In this document: positions 19,391 to 27,166 of the stretch, one piece after another
Layout: every line of letters starts with the position of its first letter
Position numbering within the stretch: the first letter of the stretch is position 1
DNA from: Halanaerobium polyolivorans
GTDB taxonomy: Bacteria; Bacillota; Halanaerobiia; Halanaerobiales; Halanaerobiaceae
Direction of reading: 5' to 3'
Length of the DNA: 64,000 nucleotides
Assembly: GCF_020711195.1 (NCBI RefSeq)
Contig: NZ_JAJFAT010000010.1
Span: 1 to 64,000, forward strand
Position numbers and translations under genes: made by a program
The notes under the pieces: model-generated
Seen by the model: the letters and a program-made list of their open reading frames with translations, nothing else
The model's database searches: none
What the model was told of the DNA's origin: nothing

Positions 19391-19419
19391 ATTATAGCAG
19401 GAGAATTTTAATTTGTCAA
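19391..19419 (-). promoter_or_regulatory. Sigma-A type promoter of the aro operon
   Basis: On the minus strand a perfect -35 TTGACA (19414-19419 complement), a 17-base spacer and a perfect -10 TATAAT (19391-19396 complement). Predicted transcript start is near 19384, about 30 bases before Stem I of the T-box. Confidence 0.93.
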
Positions 19420-19469
19420 ATTAAAGTTCCGCTTTCGCCCAAATATTTATTTTTCAAGGTGCAGTAAAA

Positions 19470-20336
19470 TTATTCTATAACTGTTTTGGGATATGAACCT
19501 AAAAGCCTAAAATAGCCTGACATAGCTTCAACCTCAGCTAATGCCTCTTTTAATTCGGGATCTTCACTACATCCCATTAGATCAATATAAAATAAATACT
19601 CGCCCAACCTCTGTCTTGTCGGTCTGGATTCTATTCTGCTTAAATCAATCTCTTTTTTGGCAAACTCCCCTAAGATCTCATGTAAAACACCTGCTCGATT
19701 AACCTCTGGTGCACAAATAATTGAAGTCTTAAATTGACTTTCTGCATTATTACCCAGATGTTTTTTATCACTGAAGTCTTTATCTGCTCTAGCTGCCAGC
19801 ACAAAACGAGTTGCATTGGGTAGGTCTCCCTGCAGGTTTTCTGCCAGAATATTAAGCTGATAAATATCGGCCAATCTGATTGAACCGATTACAGCTCTAT
19901 CATCATGTTTTAAAGCTTCTGCAGCAGCTGCAGCAGTACTATCAGTATAAACTATTTTTGCTTCACTTAAATGCTGGTTGATATAATCTCCAGATTGAGC
20001 AATTGCTTGAGGATGACTATATATTTTTTTAATATCCGCTTTTTTGACCCCTGGAGCTGCCAGTAAATAATGAGCAATCGGTAAAACTATCTCTCTGTAA
20101 AGTTTTAATTCTGAATGCTTATACAAGAGATCCAGACTCAAATTAACCGAACCTTCTAGAGAGTTCTCTAAGGGTAATAGTCCAAGATCAAACTCATCCT
20201 TAACAATAGCTTCTACAATATCTCGAATTGAATCACAAGCATGTGTTCTACCACCATAACTGCTGCAGTAAGCAGAAATAGCCTGTTCACTAAAAGTCCC
20301 TGGTGGTCCTAAATAAGCATAATCCAAATTCTTCAT
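19470..20336 (-). CDS. pheA: Prephenate dehydratase
   Basis: A 288-residue monofunctional prephenate dehydratase making phenylpyruvate. The catalytic periplasmic-binding-like domain (1-190) begins YLGPPGTFSEQA and carries NSLEGSV, the TRF motif as NATRFVL, and the conserved Thr/Asn residues. The C-terminal ACT domain (about 205-285) has ESRPTRQRLGEYLFYIDL, the Phe-binding ESRP segment, so allosteric inhibition by Phe is expected. The ATG at 20336 follows GAGGAGGAG by four bases; the upstream frame is the ribosome-binding site itself. It is a single-gene unit behind a Phe-specific T-box. No chorismate mutase gene or domain was found in the window. Confidence 0.96.
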   Translation of the reverse strand: MKNLDYAYLGPPGTFSEQAISAYCSSYGGRTHACDSIRDIVEAIVKDEFDLGLLPLENSLEGSVNLSLDLLYKHSELKLYREIVLPIAHYLLAAPGVKKADIKKIYSHPQAIAQSGDYINQHLSEAKIVYTDSTAAAAAEALKHDDRAVIGSIRLADIYQLNILAENLQGDLPNATRFVLAARADKDFSDKKHLGNNAESQFKTSIICAPEVNRAGVLHEILGEFAKKEIDLSRIESRPTRQRLGEYLFYIDLMGCSEDPELKEALAEVEAMSGYFRLLGSYPKTVIE

Positions 20337-20375
20337 CGATCTCCTCCTCATAAAATAATTTTATAGTTATAAATG

Positions 20376-20661
20376 CAAAAATCCCCCGTTCTAATTAAAG
20401 AACGAGGGTTATAATCTCGTGGTACCAATCTTTTTGGCTAAAAAGCCCACTCATCAGCTACAGGAATCTTAATTATTCCAATAACCTATCTAGTTAACGG
20501 TAGAAAACCGGTCCAGCTTACTTTTGTGTTCAGCCGACAACTCACAGGGGAACTTCACCAAATTACCCATTGGCAGGCTCTCACTAACCCTGCTTCGCTG
20601 AAATAGATAAAATTTAATTACTTTCCCTGATCAAAGTTTTTATATTTTATATTCTTCGATT
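20376..20661 (-). promoter_or_regulatory. T-box leader, Phe (UUC) specifier, full-length Stem I
   Basis: The T-box core contains GGUACC (20421-20426) and is followed by a strong terminator (AACCCTCGTTCT with AGAACGGGGGATT, then T-run, 20376-20410). Stem I spans about 85 nt (20545-20629): base CAGGG/CCCUG, AGUA and GAA loop E motif, and the pattern GAA-G-UUC gives a UUC Phe specifier at 20550-20552. The distal part (GCAGGG/CCUGC) is present, as are Stem II and IIA/B-like segments matching those of the aro leader. It couples pheA transcription to tRNA-Phe charging. Confidence 0.93.
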
Positions 20662-20667
20662 TTTTTT

Positions 20668-20696
20668 AGTTTATCTTAAAATTATGCTCTTGTCAA
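20668..20696 (-). promoter_or_regulatory. Promoter of the pheA leader
   Basis: Minus-strand -35 TTGACA (20691-20696 complement), 17-base spacer, -10 TAAACT (20668-20673 complement). Start predicted near 20661. Confidence 0.85.
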
Positions 20697-20774
20697 GCTT
20701 TTTTCAAAATTAGCTCGGCAGGGTTAAATTGGAATTAACTTTAAAACTTTTTAAACAGTATCTATATTTAATTA

Positions 20775-20831
20775 TTAAGCAATTAGACTAAAAACAAACT
20801 CCTCATATTTTTGCAGTATTATTTTAATCAT
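20775..20831 (-). CDS. Small open reading frame, 18 residues
   Basis: A short frame encoding MIKIILQKYEEFVFSLIA. It starts with ATG preceded by AAAGGAG at eight bases spacing and lies about 50 bases behind a good promoter. The peptide is amphipathic with a hydrophobic C-terminal half. It stands in the gap between the second nadA gene and the pheA T-box unit. I know no family for it. It could be a small membrane-associated peptide, a leader peptide whose downstream target is absent, or a type I toxin-like peptide; no antisense RNA is evident. The promoter and ribosome-binding site are seen directly; function is unknown. Confidence 0.55.
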   Translation of the reverse strand: MIKIILQKYEEFVFSLIA

Positions 20832-20888
20832 CTTTTTTGCTCCTTTAAAATCATTCTAATTTTTAGAGATTAATTATTACTTGCCTAA

Positions 20889-20917
20889 AGTATATTCTAA
20901 GTTTTCTCTTATTGCAA
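20889..20917 (-). promoter_or_regulatory. Promoter of the 18-residue frame
   Basis: Minus-strand -35 TTGCAA (20912-20917), 17-base spacer, -10 TATACT (20889-20894 complement). It lies just downstream of the second nadA gene and upstream of the short frame at 20775-20831. Confidence 0.7.
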
Positions 20918-20961
20918 TGATTTTAAAGTTTATATAACTGCATACAGGGATTAGTTAAAAA

Positions 20962-21873
20962 TCAATGGAGTTTTTCATAATACTTCATTTTTTTAAGAGC
21001 ATGTTCTGCTTTTAATCTGATGTATTCATCTATTTTAACTTCTATTTCTAAATTCTCTAAGGCTTGAGAAGTTTTATAGAGATTATTAATTTTCATGCTC
21101 TGACAAATCAAGTGGGGACTTAAAAGATAAAATCTTTTTCTGGGATTTTGCCTCTTCAATCTAAAAAGCAGACCTCTTTCTGCACCAATGATCATTTTTT
21201 TAGCTTTACTGCTATTTGCATATTTTATAATTTGATCTGGATCACCAACAAAATCTGCTTTTTCTCTAACTTCCGCTCTGCAGTCTAAATTGACAAGGAT
21301 TGGAGCATCTGCATACTGTTTTTTAATCCTCTTTAAATCATCAATAGTGACCTCATTATGGGTTGGACAGGGATGGGCACAGCTGTATATTTTCTTTTTT
21401 GTTTTCTGGCTGATATATTCACCTAAATTTTTATTGGGCACTAATATTATTTCTGACTGGGAAAGTGAGTTAATTATCTTTAAAGCATTATTTGCTGTAC
21501 AACAAATATCACTTTCTGCTTTTACCTCGGCAGATGAGTTGATAAAACTAACTACTGCTGCCTGAGGATGTTTTTCTCTCATTTCATTTAAACATTGAAG
21601 ATTTGCCTTTTTAACCATCGGACAGTCTGCCATAATCTCAGGAATTATTATCCGCTTATCTGGGGCTACAATTTTTGCATTTTGGGCCATAAAATTAACC
21701 CCACACAAAAGCAGTATCTGAGCTCTACTTTTTAAAGCTCTTTGGTTTAATTCTTCACTATAGCCGACAAAATCAGCAATATCCTGAATCTCTTCCGGCT
21801 GGTAATAGTGGGCCAAAACCTCCGCGTCTTGTTGCTTTTTATACTTAGCAATTTTTTCTCTTGAATTATTCAT
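20962..21873 (-). CDS. NadA-like iron-sulfur protein with altered active site
   Basis: A 303-residue paralog of quinolinate synthase that aligns without gaps to the nadA product at 24457-25362. The three iron-sulfur ligands are kept: Cys84 (ADCPM), Cys169 (PCPTH) and Cys257 (LICQSM). Residues known in NadA structures to contact substrate are changed: the Tyr of VTYVN is Phe110, the CTSSN Ser is Ala127, the HPE motif is NLD (Asn195, Asp197) and the Thr after it is Pro212. His22 and Tyr24 remain. So it probably keeps a 4Fe-4S cluster but not ordinary quinolinate synthesis. It follows nadC by 93 bases and has GGGGGT before its ATG. A degenerate copy is the alternative. Confidence 0.85.
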   Translation of the reverse strand: MNNSREKIAKYKKQQDAEVLAHYYQPEEIQDIADFVGYSEELNQRALKSRAQILLLCGVNFMAQNAKIVAPDKRIIIPEIMADCPMVKKANLQCLNEMREKHPQAAVVSFINSSAEVKAESDICCTANNALKIINSLSQSEIILVPNKNLGEYISQKTKKKIYSCAHPCPTHNEVTIDDLKRIKKQYADAPILVNLDCRAEVREKADFVGDPDQIIKYANSSKAKKMIIGAERGLLFRLKRQNPRKRFYLLSPHLICQSMKINNLYKTSQALENLEIEVKIDEYIRLKAEHALKKMKYYEKLH

Positions 21874-21966
21874 TTAGAATACCCCCAATTTTGTGTTCTA
21901 AATCTTTACTCAACTCTCATCTCAATTAACTAAGCTCAGCTAGCCTTCAATACTGATTAACCAAGC

Positions 21967-22803
21967 TTATTCTAAATCAAGAGCAATATCGATCGAATTT
22001 ATCTGATGAGTTAAAGCACCCACAGATATAATATCCACTCCTGAAGCAGCTATTGCTGCTACATTTTCCTTTGTTATACCACCTGAAGCTTCTAAGATTA
22101 CTCTACCATCAACAATTTGCACAGCTTTTTTTAATTCTTCAGGACTCATATTATCCAGCAGTATAATATCTACTTCTGCTGCTAAGGCTTCCTCTAATAG
22201 GGGTAGTTGATCTATTTCAATCTCTATTTTTGTGGTGTGAGATATATTTGCTTTAATTTTTTTTACTGCTTTTTTTATACTTCCTGCTGCTTTGAGATGA
22301 TTGTCTTTGATCATCACACAATCATCAAGCCCCATTCTGTGATTTTTGGCTCCTCCCACCTTAACTGCATACTTTTCCAGCATTCTTAAAGTAGGGGTTG
22401 TTTTTCTTGTATCAGCTATTTGAGCTGGATAGGCTTCAACAAGCTCAACATATTCTCTGCTTTTAGTGGCTATTCCCGACAAACGCTGCAAAAAGTTTAA
22501 GGCCAAACGTTCAGCTTTTAAAATACTTCTAGTTGAGCCCTCAACCTCTGCTATTACAGTACCTGCCTGCAGTTTATCTCCTTCTTTTTGCAGAGCCTTG
22601 AACTTTAGATCTGGATCATATTGATGAAAAACAGCTCTGGCAATTTCAAGTCCTGCTGTTACTCCTTCTTCTTTGCTAGTTATTTGGGCTTTGCTGCTGG
22701 CTGATGCTGCAATTAAATTATCAGTTGTCAGATCACCATAACCAAGATCTTCTTGAATCGCTCTTTCTATAATATCATTTAAAGTAAATTTATTTAATAA
22801 CAT
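21967..22803 (-). CDS. nadC: Nicotinate-nucleotide diphosphorylase (quinolinate phosphoribosyltransferase)
   Basis: A 278-residue type II phosphoribosyltransferase that converts quinolinate and PRPP to nicotinate mononucleotide. Motifs: EDLGYGDLTTD (18-28), TRKTTPTLR with the substrate-binding arginine and lysines (about 133-141), KVGGAKNHRMGLDD (150-region) and ILLDNMSPEE plus EASGGI and SVGALTH in the barrel's C-terminal strands. Length is normal. Its start overlaps the nadB end by 14 bases, implying coupled translation in the nad operon. Confidence 0.97.
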   Translation of the reverse strand: MLLNKFTLNDIIERAIQEDLGYGDLTTDNLIAASASSKAQITSKEEGVTAGLEIARAVFHQYDPDLKFKALQKEGDKLQAGTVIAEVEGSTRSILKAERLALNFLQRLSGIATKSREYVELVEAYPAQIADTRKTTPTLRMLEKYAVKVGGAKNHRMGLDDCVMIKDNHLKAAGSIKKAVKKIKANISHTTKIEIEIDQLPLLEEALAAEVDIILLDNMSPEELKKAVQIVDGRVILEASGGITKENVAAIAASGVDIISVGALTHQINSIDIALDLE

Positions 22804-24454
22804 CTATTCTGGCCTCCGCTTCTTCTCTGCTGTGAATTATGTGTTTTTTTGCCCATTTTTTTCTGCTCTTGGGAAAATCACTTCTATAATGGGCACCTCT
22901 GCTTTCTTCTCTAATTAAAGCTGATTTAGTTATTAATTCTGCAGTTTGAAAGAGGTTTTTTAACTCCCAGCTTTTTTTAGAAAATATCTCTTTTGTTAAT
23001 TCTGTTTCTAAATAAAGGCTTTTTTCTTTCAGCCATTGTTTTAACTCTAATAAGCCTGTTTTATCTCTTTCTATCCCGACCAAGTTTTCCATCATTGTTT
23101 TGAGTTCTGCTTTCAATTTCGCTAAAGCTTCTGCCTCTAAATCATCTATGGGATAATATTCTTTCTGCCGTTTTTTCATAAAATCAAGGGCAAAATCATA
23201 ACTTTCTTCAGCAGCTGATTTAGTTTTTTCTTCATTTTTAGCTTTAAGATATTGACAGATCCTATTGGCAAAGACAAGTGCTTCCAGCAGTGAATTGCTG
23301 GCCAATCTGTTGGCTCCATGAGCACCTGTACAGGCAGCTTCTCCACAGCAGTATAAGCCTTTTAGAGAACTTAAACCATTTAAATCAGTTTTTATTCCCC
23401 CCATTAAATAATGGGCTGCTGGAATAACGGGTATTAAATCCTCTTCCATTTGAATACCTTCTTTTCTAAGTTCTTGATATATGGTGGGAAAACGTTTTTT
23501 TAAATATTTTTTATCTTTTTGCCTTAGATCTAAATATACACAGGGAGCTGATGATTTTTTTATTTCTGCAGTAATAGCTCGAGAAACTATATCCCGTGGT
23601 GCCAGTTCAGCTAAATCATGGTAGGATTCCATAAAACGTTCTCCTTCAGCATTAAGCAGTACAGCTCCTTCACCTCTAAGACTTTCTGAAAGCAAAAATT
23701 TGCTTCCCTCTGGATTATAGAGAATAGTAGGGTGAAACTGCATAAATTCCATATCCATAATTTCTGCTCCTGCCCTATAGGCTGCAGCTATACCATCTCC
23801 TGTGGTAACTTGAGGATTACTGGTGTTTTTATATAATTGACCACACCCACCAGCTGCAATAATTACCGCTTCAGCTAAAATAATGAGCTGCTGATTATTC
23901 TCTTCTTCTACAAGCAGAGCTCCTTTGACTACTTTTTCGCCCTTCTCTACTTCTTCTCTAATTAAATCGATCATAAAAGTGTTTTCTCTGACCCTTATTT
24001 TTTTAGAACTCAAAACTTGCTCTACTAAAGACTGACTGATCTCTCTACCTGTTGCATCACCTCCGGCATGAAGGATTCTTCTTCTGCTGTGAGCTCCTTC
24101 TTTAGTTAAATCAAGCTCTCCAGCCTGCCGATCAAATTCACAGCCTATTGCTAAGAGATCCTTGATCCTTTCTGGTCCCTCTTTGACCATAAGCTCCACA
24201 GCTTCTCTGCGGCAGAGACCAGCACCTGCCTTAAGTGTATCCTCGATGTGGAGCTCAAAAGAATCAAAAACAGAGGTCACCGCTGCTATTCCTCCCTGGG
24301 CATAATGACTGTTGCTTTCAGCGATATTTTCTTTAGTTACTATTTCAACTTTTCCAAATTCGCTCAACTGCAAAGCAGTATAAAGACCGGCAATACCACT
24401 GCCTATCACTAAAAAATCACTTTTGTGTATAGCTGGATACTTTTTGGATTTCAT
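22790..24454 (-). CDS. nadB: L-aspartate oxidase
   Basis: A 554-residue flavoprotein that oxidises L-aspartate to iminoaspartate for quinolinate synthesis; in anaerobes fumarate can serve as acceptor. The FAD-binding GSGIAGLYTA (about 18-27), HYAQGGIAAV (about 50-59), EFMQFHPT, LRGEGAVL with the active arginine, and ANRLASNSLLEALVFA motifs are all present. The C-terminal helical domain (about 420-530) belongs to the fumarate reductase/succinate dehydrogenase flavoprotein fold; a fumarate reductase is unlikely because of the nadA and nadC neighbours. It starts two bases after nadA. Confidence 0.97.
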   Translation of the reverse strand: MKSKKYPAIHKSDFLVIGSGIAGLYTALQLSEFGKVEIVTKENIAESNSHYAQGGIAAVTSVFDSFELHIEDTLKAGAGLCRREAVELMVKEGPERIKDLLAIGCEFDRQAGELDLTKEGAHSRRRILHAGGDATGREISQSLVEQVLSSKKIRVRENTFMIDLIREEVEKGEKVVKGALLVEEENNQQLIILAEAVIIAAGGCGQLYKNTSNPQVTTGDGIAAAYRAGAEIMDMEFMQFHPTILYNPEGSKFLLSESLRGEGAVLLNAEGERFMESYHDLAELAPRDIVSRAITAEIKKSSAPCVYLDLRQKDKKYLKKRFPTIYQELRKEGIQMEEDLIPVIPAAHYLMGGIKTDLNGLSSLKGLYCCGEAACTGAHGANRLASNSLLEALVFANRICQYLKAKNEEKTKSAAEESYDFALDFMKKRQKEYYPIDDLEAEALAKLKAELKTMMENLVGIERDKTGLLELKQWLKEKSLYLETELTKEIFSKKSWELKNLFQTAELITKSALIREESRGAHYRSDFPKSRKKWAKKHIIHSREEAEARIDVIK

Positions 24455-24456
24455 TT

Positions 24457-25362
24457 TTAACCACCTATTTCAAGCATCGCCTGCAGAGCTTTTGCTGCTT
24501 TAAGTCTTATCTTTTCATCTATTTCTACCTTAGTTTCCATATTTTCTAAAGCTCTAGCTACCTTTTCCAGACTGGTTTTTTTCATATCTCTACAGATCAA
24601 CTGAGAACTTAAAAGATGGAATTCTTTAGCCGGGTTTTCTTTTTTAAGTCTGTGCAGGAGCCCCATCTCTGTACCAATGATAAAACTTTGAGCACTGCTT
24701 TCTCTGGCATAATTTAAAATCCCAGCAGTACTGCCAATATAGTCTGCCTCTGCTAAAACCTCAGCCCTACATTCTGGATGAGCAAGAATTTCTGTGTTCG
24801 GAAAAAGCTCTCTGCTTTTTTTAAGATCTTCTAAAGTTACACTGTGGTGGGTAGGACAAAAACCCTCCCAGTAAATTATTTCCTTATTTGTTCTTTTGTT
24901 AACATAATCAGCCAAATTTTTATCCGGCAAGAATATTATTTTCTTTTGAGGTAATGACTCCACAATTTTAACAGCATTAGAAGATGTACAGCAGACATCA
25001 CTTTCTGCTTTAACTGCGGCAGTGGAATTTACATAAGTAACCACAGCTGCTTGGGGATGTTTTGCCTTTAATTCTCTTAATTTTTCTACCCCTGCCATCC
25101 TTGCCATCGGACAATCTGCATTGATCTCAGGGTTTAAAACAATTTTATCTGGAGAGAGAATTTTTGCACTTTCTGCCATAAAGTTGACCCCACAAAAAAC
25201 TATAAGATCATTTTCTAATTGGGCCGCTTTTTGACTTAAGCCAAAAGAATCACCTACATAATCAGCAATATCTTGAATTAGATCAGCTTGATAATTATGG
25301 GCCAAAATAACAGCATTTCTTTCTTTTTTGTATTTAGCAATTTTATCTAATTGCTCAAACAT
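24457..25362 (-). CDS. nadA: Quinolinate synthase A
   Basis: A 301-residue 4Fe-4S enzyme condensing iminoaspartate with dihydroxyacetone phosphate to quinolinate. Cluster ligands are Cys84 (ADCPMA), Cys169 (FCPTHH) and Cys257 (LICRDM). Active-site residues are intact: His22, Tyr24, Ser39, Tyr110, Asn112, the HPE motif at 195-197 and Thr212. GAGGAGG precedes its ATG. It lies 32 bases behind a sodium:solute symporter gene and two bases before nadB, so transport and synthesis appear to share one transcript. A diverged second copy ends the operon. Confidence 0.97.
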   Translation of the reverse strand: MFEQLDKIAKYKKERNAVILAHNYQADLIQDIADYVGDSFGLSQKAAQLENDLIVFCGVNFMAESAKILSPDKIVLNPEINADCPMARMAGVEKLRELKAKHPQAAVVTYVNSTAAVKAESDVCCTSSNAVKIVESLPQKKIIFLPDKNLADYVNKRTNKEIIYWEGFCPTHHSVTLEDLKKSRELFPNTEILAHPECRAEVLAEADYIGSTAGILNYARESSAQSFIIGTEMGLLHRLKKENPAKEFHLLSSQLICRDMKKTSLEKVARALENMETKVEIDEKIRLKAAKALQAMLEIGG

Positions 25363-25394
25363 TTAATTAAGCACCTCCTCTAAAAATTAACTTA

Positions 25395-26870
25395 CTATAA
25401 TATATTTTTTGCTTCACATTCTTTATTTAAATAATCTATAAATTGATCTGCCTTTTCACTTGGCGCTTCAGTAACTAAACTAACTCCCACGAAAATCAAA
25501 GTGCTGACGATTAATGTCCAGATCCCCGCTCCTTGGCCAAAAGGCTGCCAACCACTAAACTGCAGATAAACAGCAGTAAAAGAAGCTATTATAATACTGC
25601 TTAAGGAGCCAGCTGCTGTTGCACCTTTCCAGAAAAATGCGCCAAATATAGAGGGGACTACAACCAGCAAACCTACTGATGAAGCCACCGAAAGGGCGGC
25701 AATTAAATCTAATTCCTGGATGGCAAATAGAAAACCAAAGATAGCTATCACTATAATCGCTATTTTAGCTATTCTAAGCTGCTTAATATCTCTTTCTTCA
25801 CTTAAATTTTTAAAAAGATCTCTTACAACTATCGAAGATAAGGTCAGCATGATCGAATCAATTGTTGAAATTGCTGCTGCTGTAATACCAATCATAGCTG
25901 TTAAAGCCAGTATTGTAGGAACATATTCTGAGGCAAGCAGCTGGGGAGTTGCCAGATCAGCATTTGCCAAGCCGGGAATCAAAAGCTTGGCAGAAAAGCC
26001 CCAGACAACTGAAACTATTGTATAAATAAAACCAAAACCCAAAAAGCCGATAATCATTGTTCGCATTGCTTTTAAATCTTTAGGTATAAAAAGCCTTTGA
26101 CTTACCTGGGGATTAGAAATTGAAAAGAAAAACCAGGGTAAACTCAAAGCTAAAAATGTATTAAAATCAAAAAAGCCAGGGCCAGGTACATTTAAAAATT
26201 CCGGATGTTCACTGCTTATTCTAGCAAAAAAAGCTCTAAAACCACCTAAATGCTGATATACCACAAAAAAAAGTATTAAAAGACTAACCACCATCATGAT
26301 TAAAGACTGCAGTGAATCTGTCCAGGTGACAGATTTCATCCCAGCGATCAAAGCCCAGGCAATTGCCAGCACAACAGCAATAATAACTCCACTGATAAAG
26401 GGTATTTCCCCTGCTGATAAAGAACTTAAAAGATAGCCAACTCCCATTAGCTGAACAGCCAGGTAAGGAATCAGAAAAAAACAGGCTGAAATAGCAGAAG
26501 CAGCTGCTATCCATTGATTTTGATAGCGATCTCCCAGCATTTCATAGGGAGAGACATAATTATTCTTTTTACCAATCAACCAAAAACGGGGACCAAAAAA
26601 CACCACCAAGGAAAGGCCTGAAAGATAGATCAGTTCAAAACCAAGAGCACCAACTCCACCTGAATAAGTAAAGCCAGCTAAACCGATCATCATAAAGGCA
26701 CTAAAGGTTGTAGCACTATAGGATAAGGCAGCTACAAAACCACTTGTTTTCCTGTCATCTAAAAAGTATTCCATTACTCCCATTTCCATATCTTTTCTAG
26801 CCAAAAAAGCAACTATAGAACCCACAATTATATAAATTATTACGGCCCCATAAAGATAAATACTTGCCAT
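25395..26870 (-). CDS. Sodium:solute symporter family transporter in the nad operon
   Basis: A 491-residue protein of the SSS family with about 13 membrane segments. Family features include the DRKTSGFVAALSYSATTFSAFMM region in the first helices (sodium-site helix), GMKSVTWTDSLQ, and FSISNPQVSQRLF. These resemble pantothenate/proline-type symporters, but the substrate cannot be read from sequence. It is co-oriented and tightly packed with a small membrane protein upstream and nadA downstream and lies behind a candidate NiaR operator, so uptake of an NAD precursor or a related carboxylate is inferred. CTGGAGGG precedes the ATG. Confidence 0.85.
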   Translation of the reverse strand: MASIYLYGAVIIYIIVGSIVAFLARKDMEMGVMEYFLDDRKTSGFVAALSYSATTFSAFMMIGLAGFTYSGGVGALGFELIYLSGLSLVVFFGPRFWLIGKKNNYVSPYEMLGDRYQNQWIAAASAISACFFLIPYLAVQLMGVGYLLSSLSAGEIPFISGVIIAVVLAIAWALIAGMKSVTWTDSLQSLIMMVVSLLILFFVVYQHLGGFRAFFARISSEHPEFLNVPGPGFFDFNTFLALSLPWFFFSISNPQVSQRLFIPKDLKAMRTMIIGFLGFGFIYTIVSVVWGFSAKLLIPGLANADLATPQLLASEYVPTILALTAMIGITAAAISTIDSIMLTLSSIVVRDLFKNLSEERDIKQLRIAKIAIIVIAIFGFLFAIQELDLIAALSVASSVGLLVVVPSIFGAFFWKGATAAGSLSSIIIASFTAVYLQFSGWQPFGQGAGIWTLIVSTLIFVGVSLVTEAPSEKADQFIDYLNKECEAKNIL

Positions 26871-26873
26871 AGT

Positions 26874-27071
26874 CTAATCCCTCCAGTAAGCCGTAACTTT
26901 TATCGCCGCTAAAATAACAAGCAAAGCAAAAATAATCCAGTATAAAAATGAGCCAAAAAAGCTGCCGCTATCCCTGAAAAAAAGATAGGGGACAGCAAAA
27001 GCAGAAACTACGAGCATAAAAATTAAAGTTAGCCAAAAAATCCTCAATTTTTTTAGTTCTTCTTTATTCAA
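26874..27071 (-). CDS. Small two-helix membrane protein paired with symporter
   Basis: A 65-residue protein with two predicted membrane helices (about 10-29 and 38-58) and charged ends. Small proteins of this type (for example the DUF997/YhdT group beside panF) often precede SSS symporters; the exact family is not certain. The start is TTG with GGAGGGG nine bases upstream. Its stop lies three bases before the symporter ATG. As first gene behind the candidate NiaR operator it probably belongs to the NAD regulon and may be a symporter subunit. Confidence 0.75.
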   Translation of the reverse strand: MNKEELKKLRIFWLTLIFMLVVSAFAVPYLFFRDSGSFFGSFLYWIIFALLVILAAIKVTAYWRD

Positions 27072-27113
27072 TTTAACAACCCCTCCATTATCTAAACAGC
27101 CATAATTTTACAC

Positions 27114-27139
27114 CTGTTTGTTTACAGCTGTCTTTACAG
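27114..27139. promoter_or_regulatory. Candidate NiaR operator overlapping the nad operon promoter
   Basis: Two adjoining dyads, CTGTTTGTTTACAG (27114-27127) and CTGTCTTTACAG (27128-27139), lie between niaR and the operon. On the minus strand they cover the area between a weak -35 and a -10 like TAAAAT. NiaR/YrxA-type repressors bind dyads in such positions; the assignment rests on position and symmetry, not on a known consensus match. Confidence 0.6.
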
Positions 27140-27166
27140 CAAATCTAAAAAAATATATTAGTGAAT

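Noticed and set aside
26284-26514. Minus-strand open frame of 76 codons rich in Cys and Phe
   Set aside because: Out-of-frame shadow inside the sodium symporter gene.
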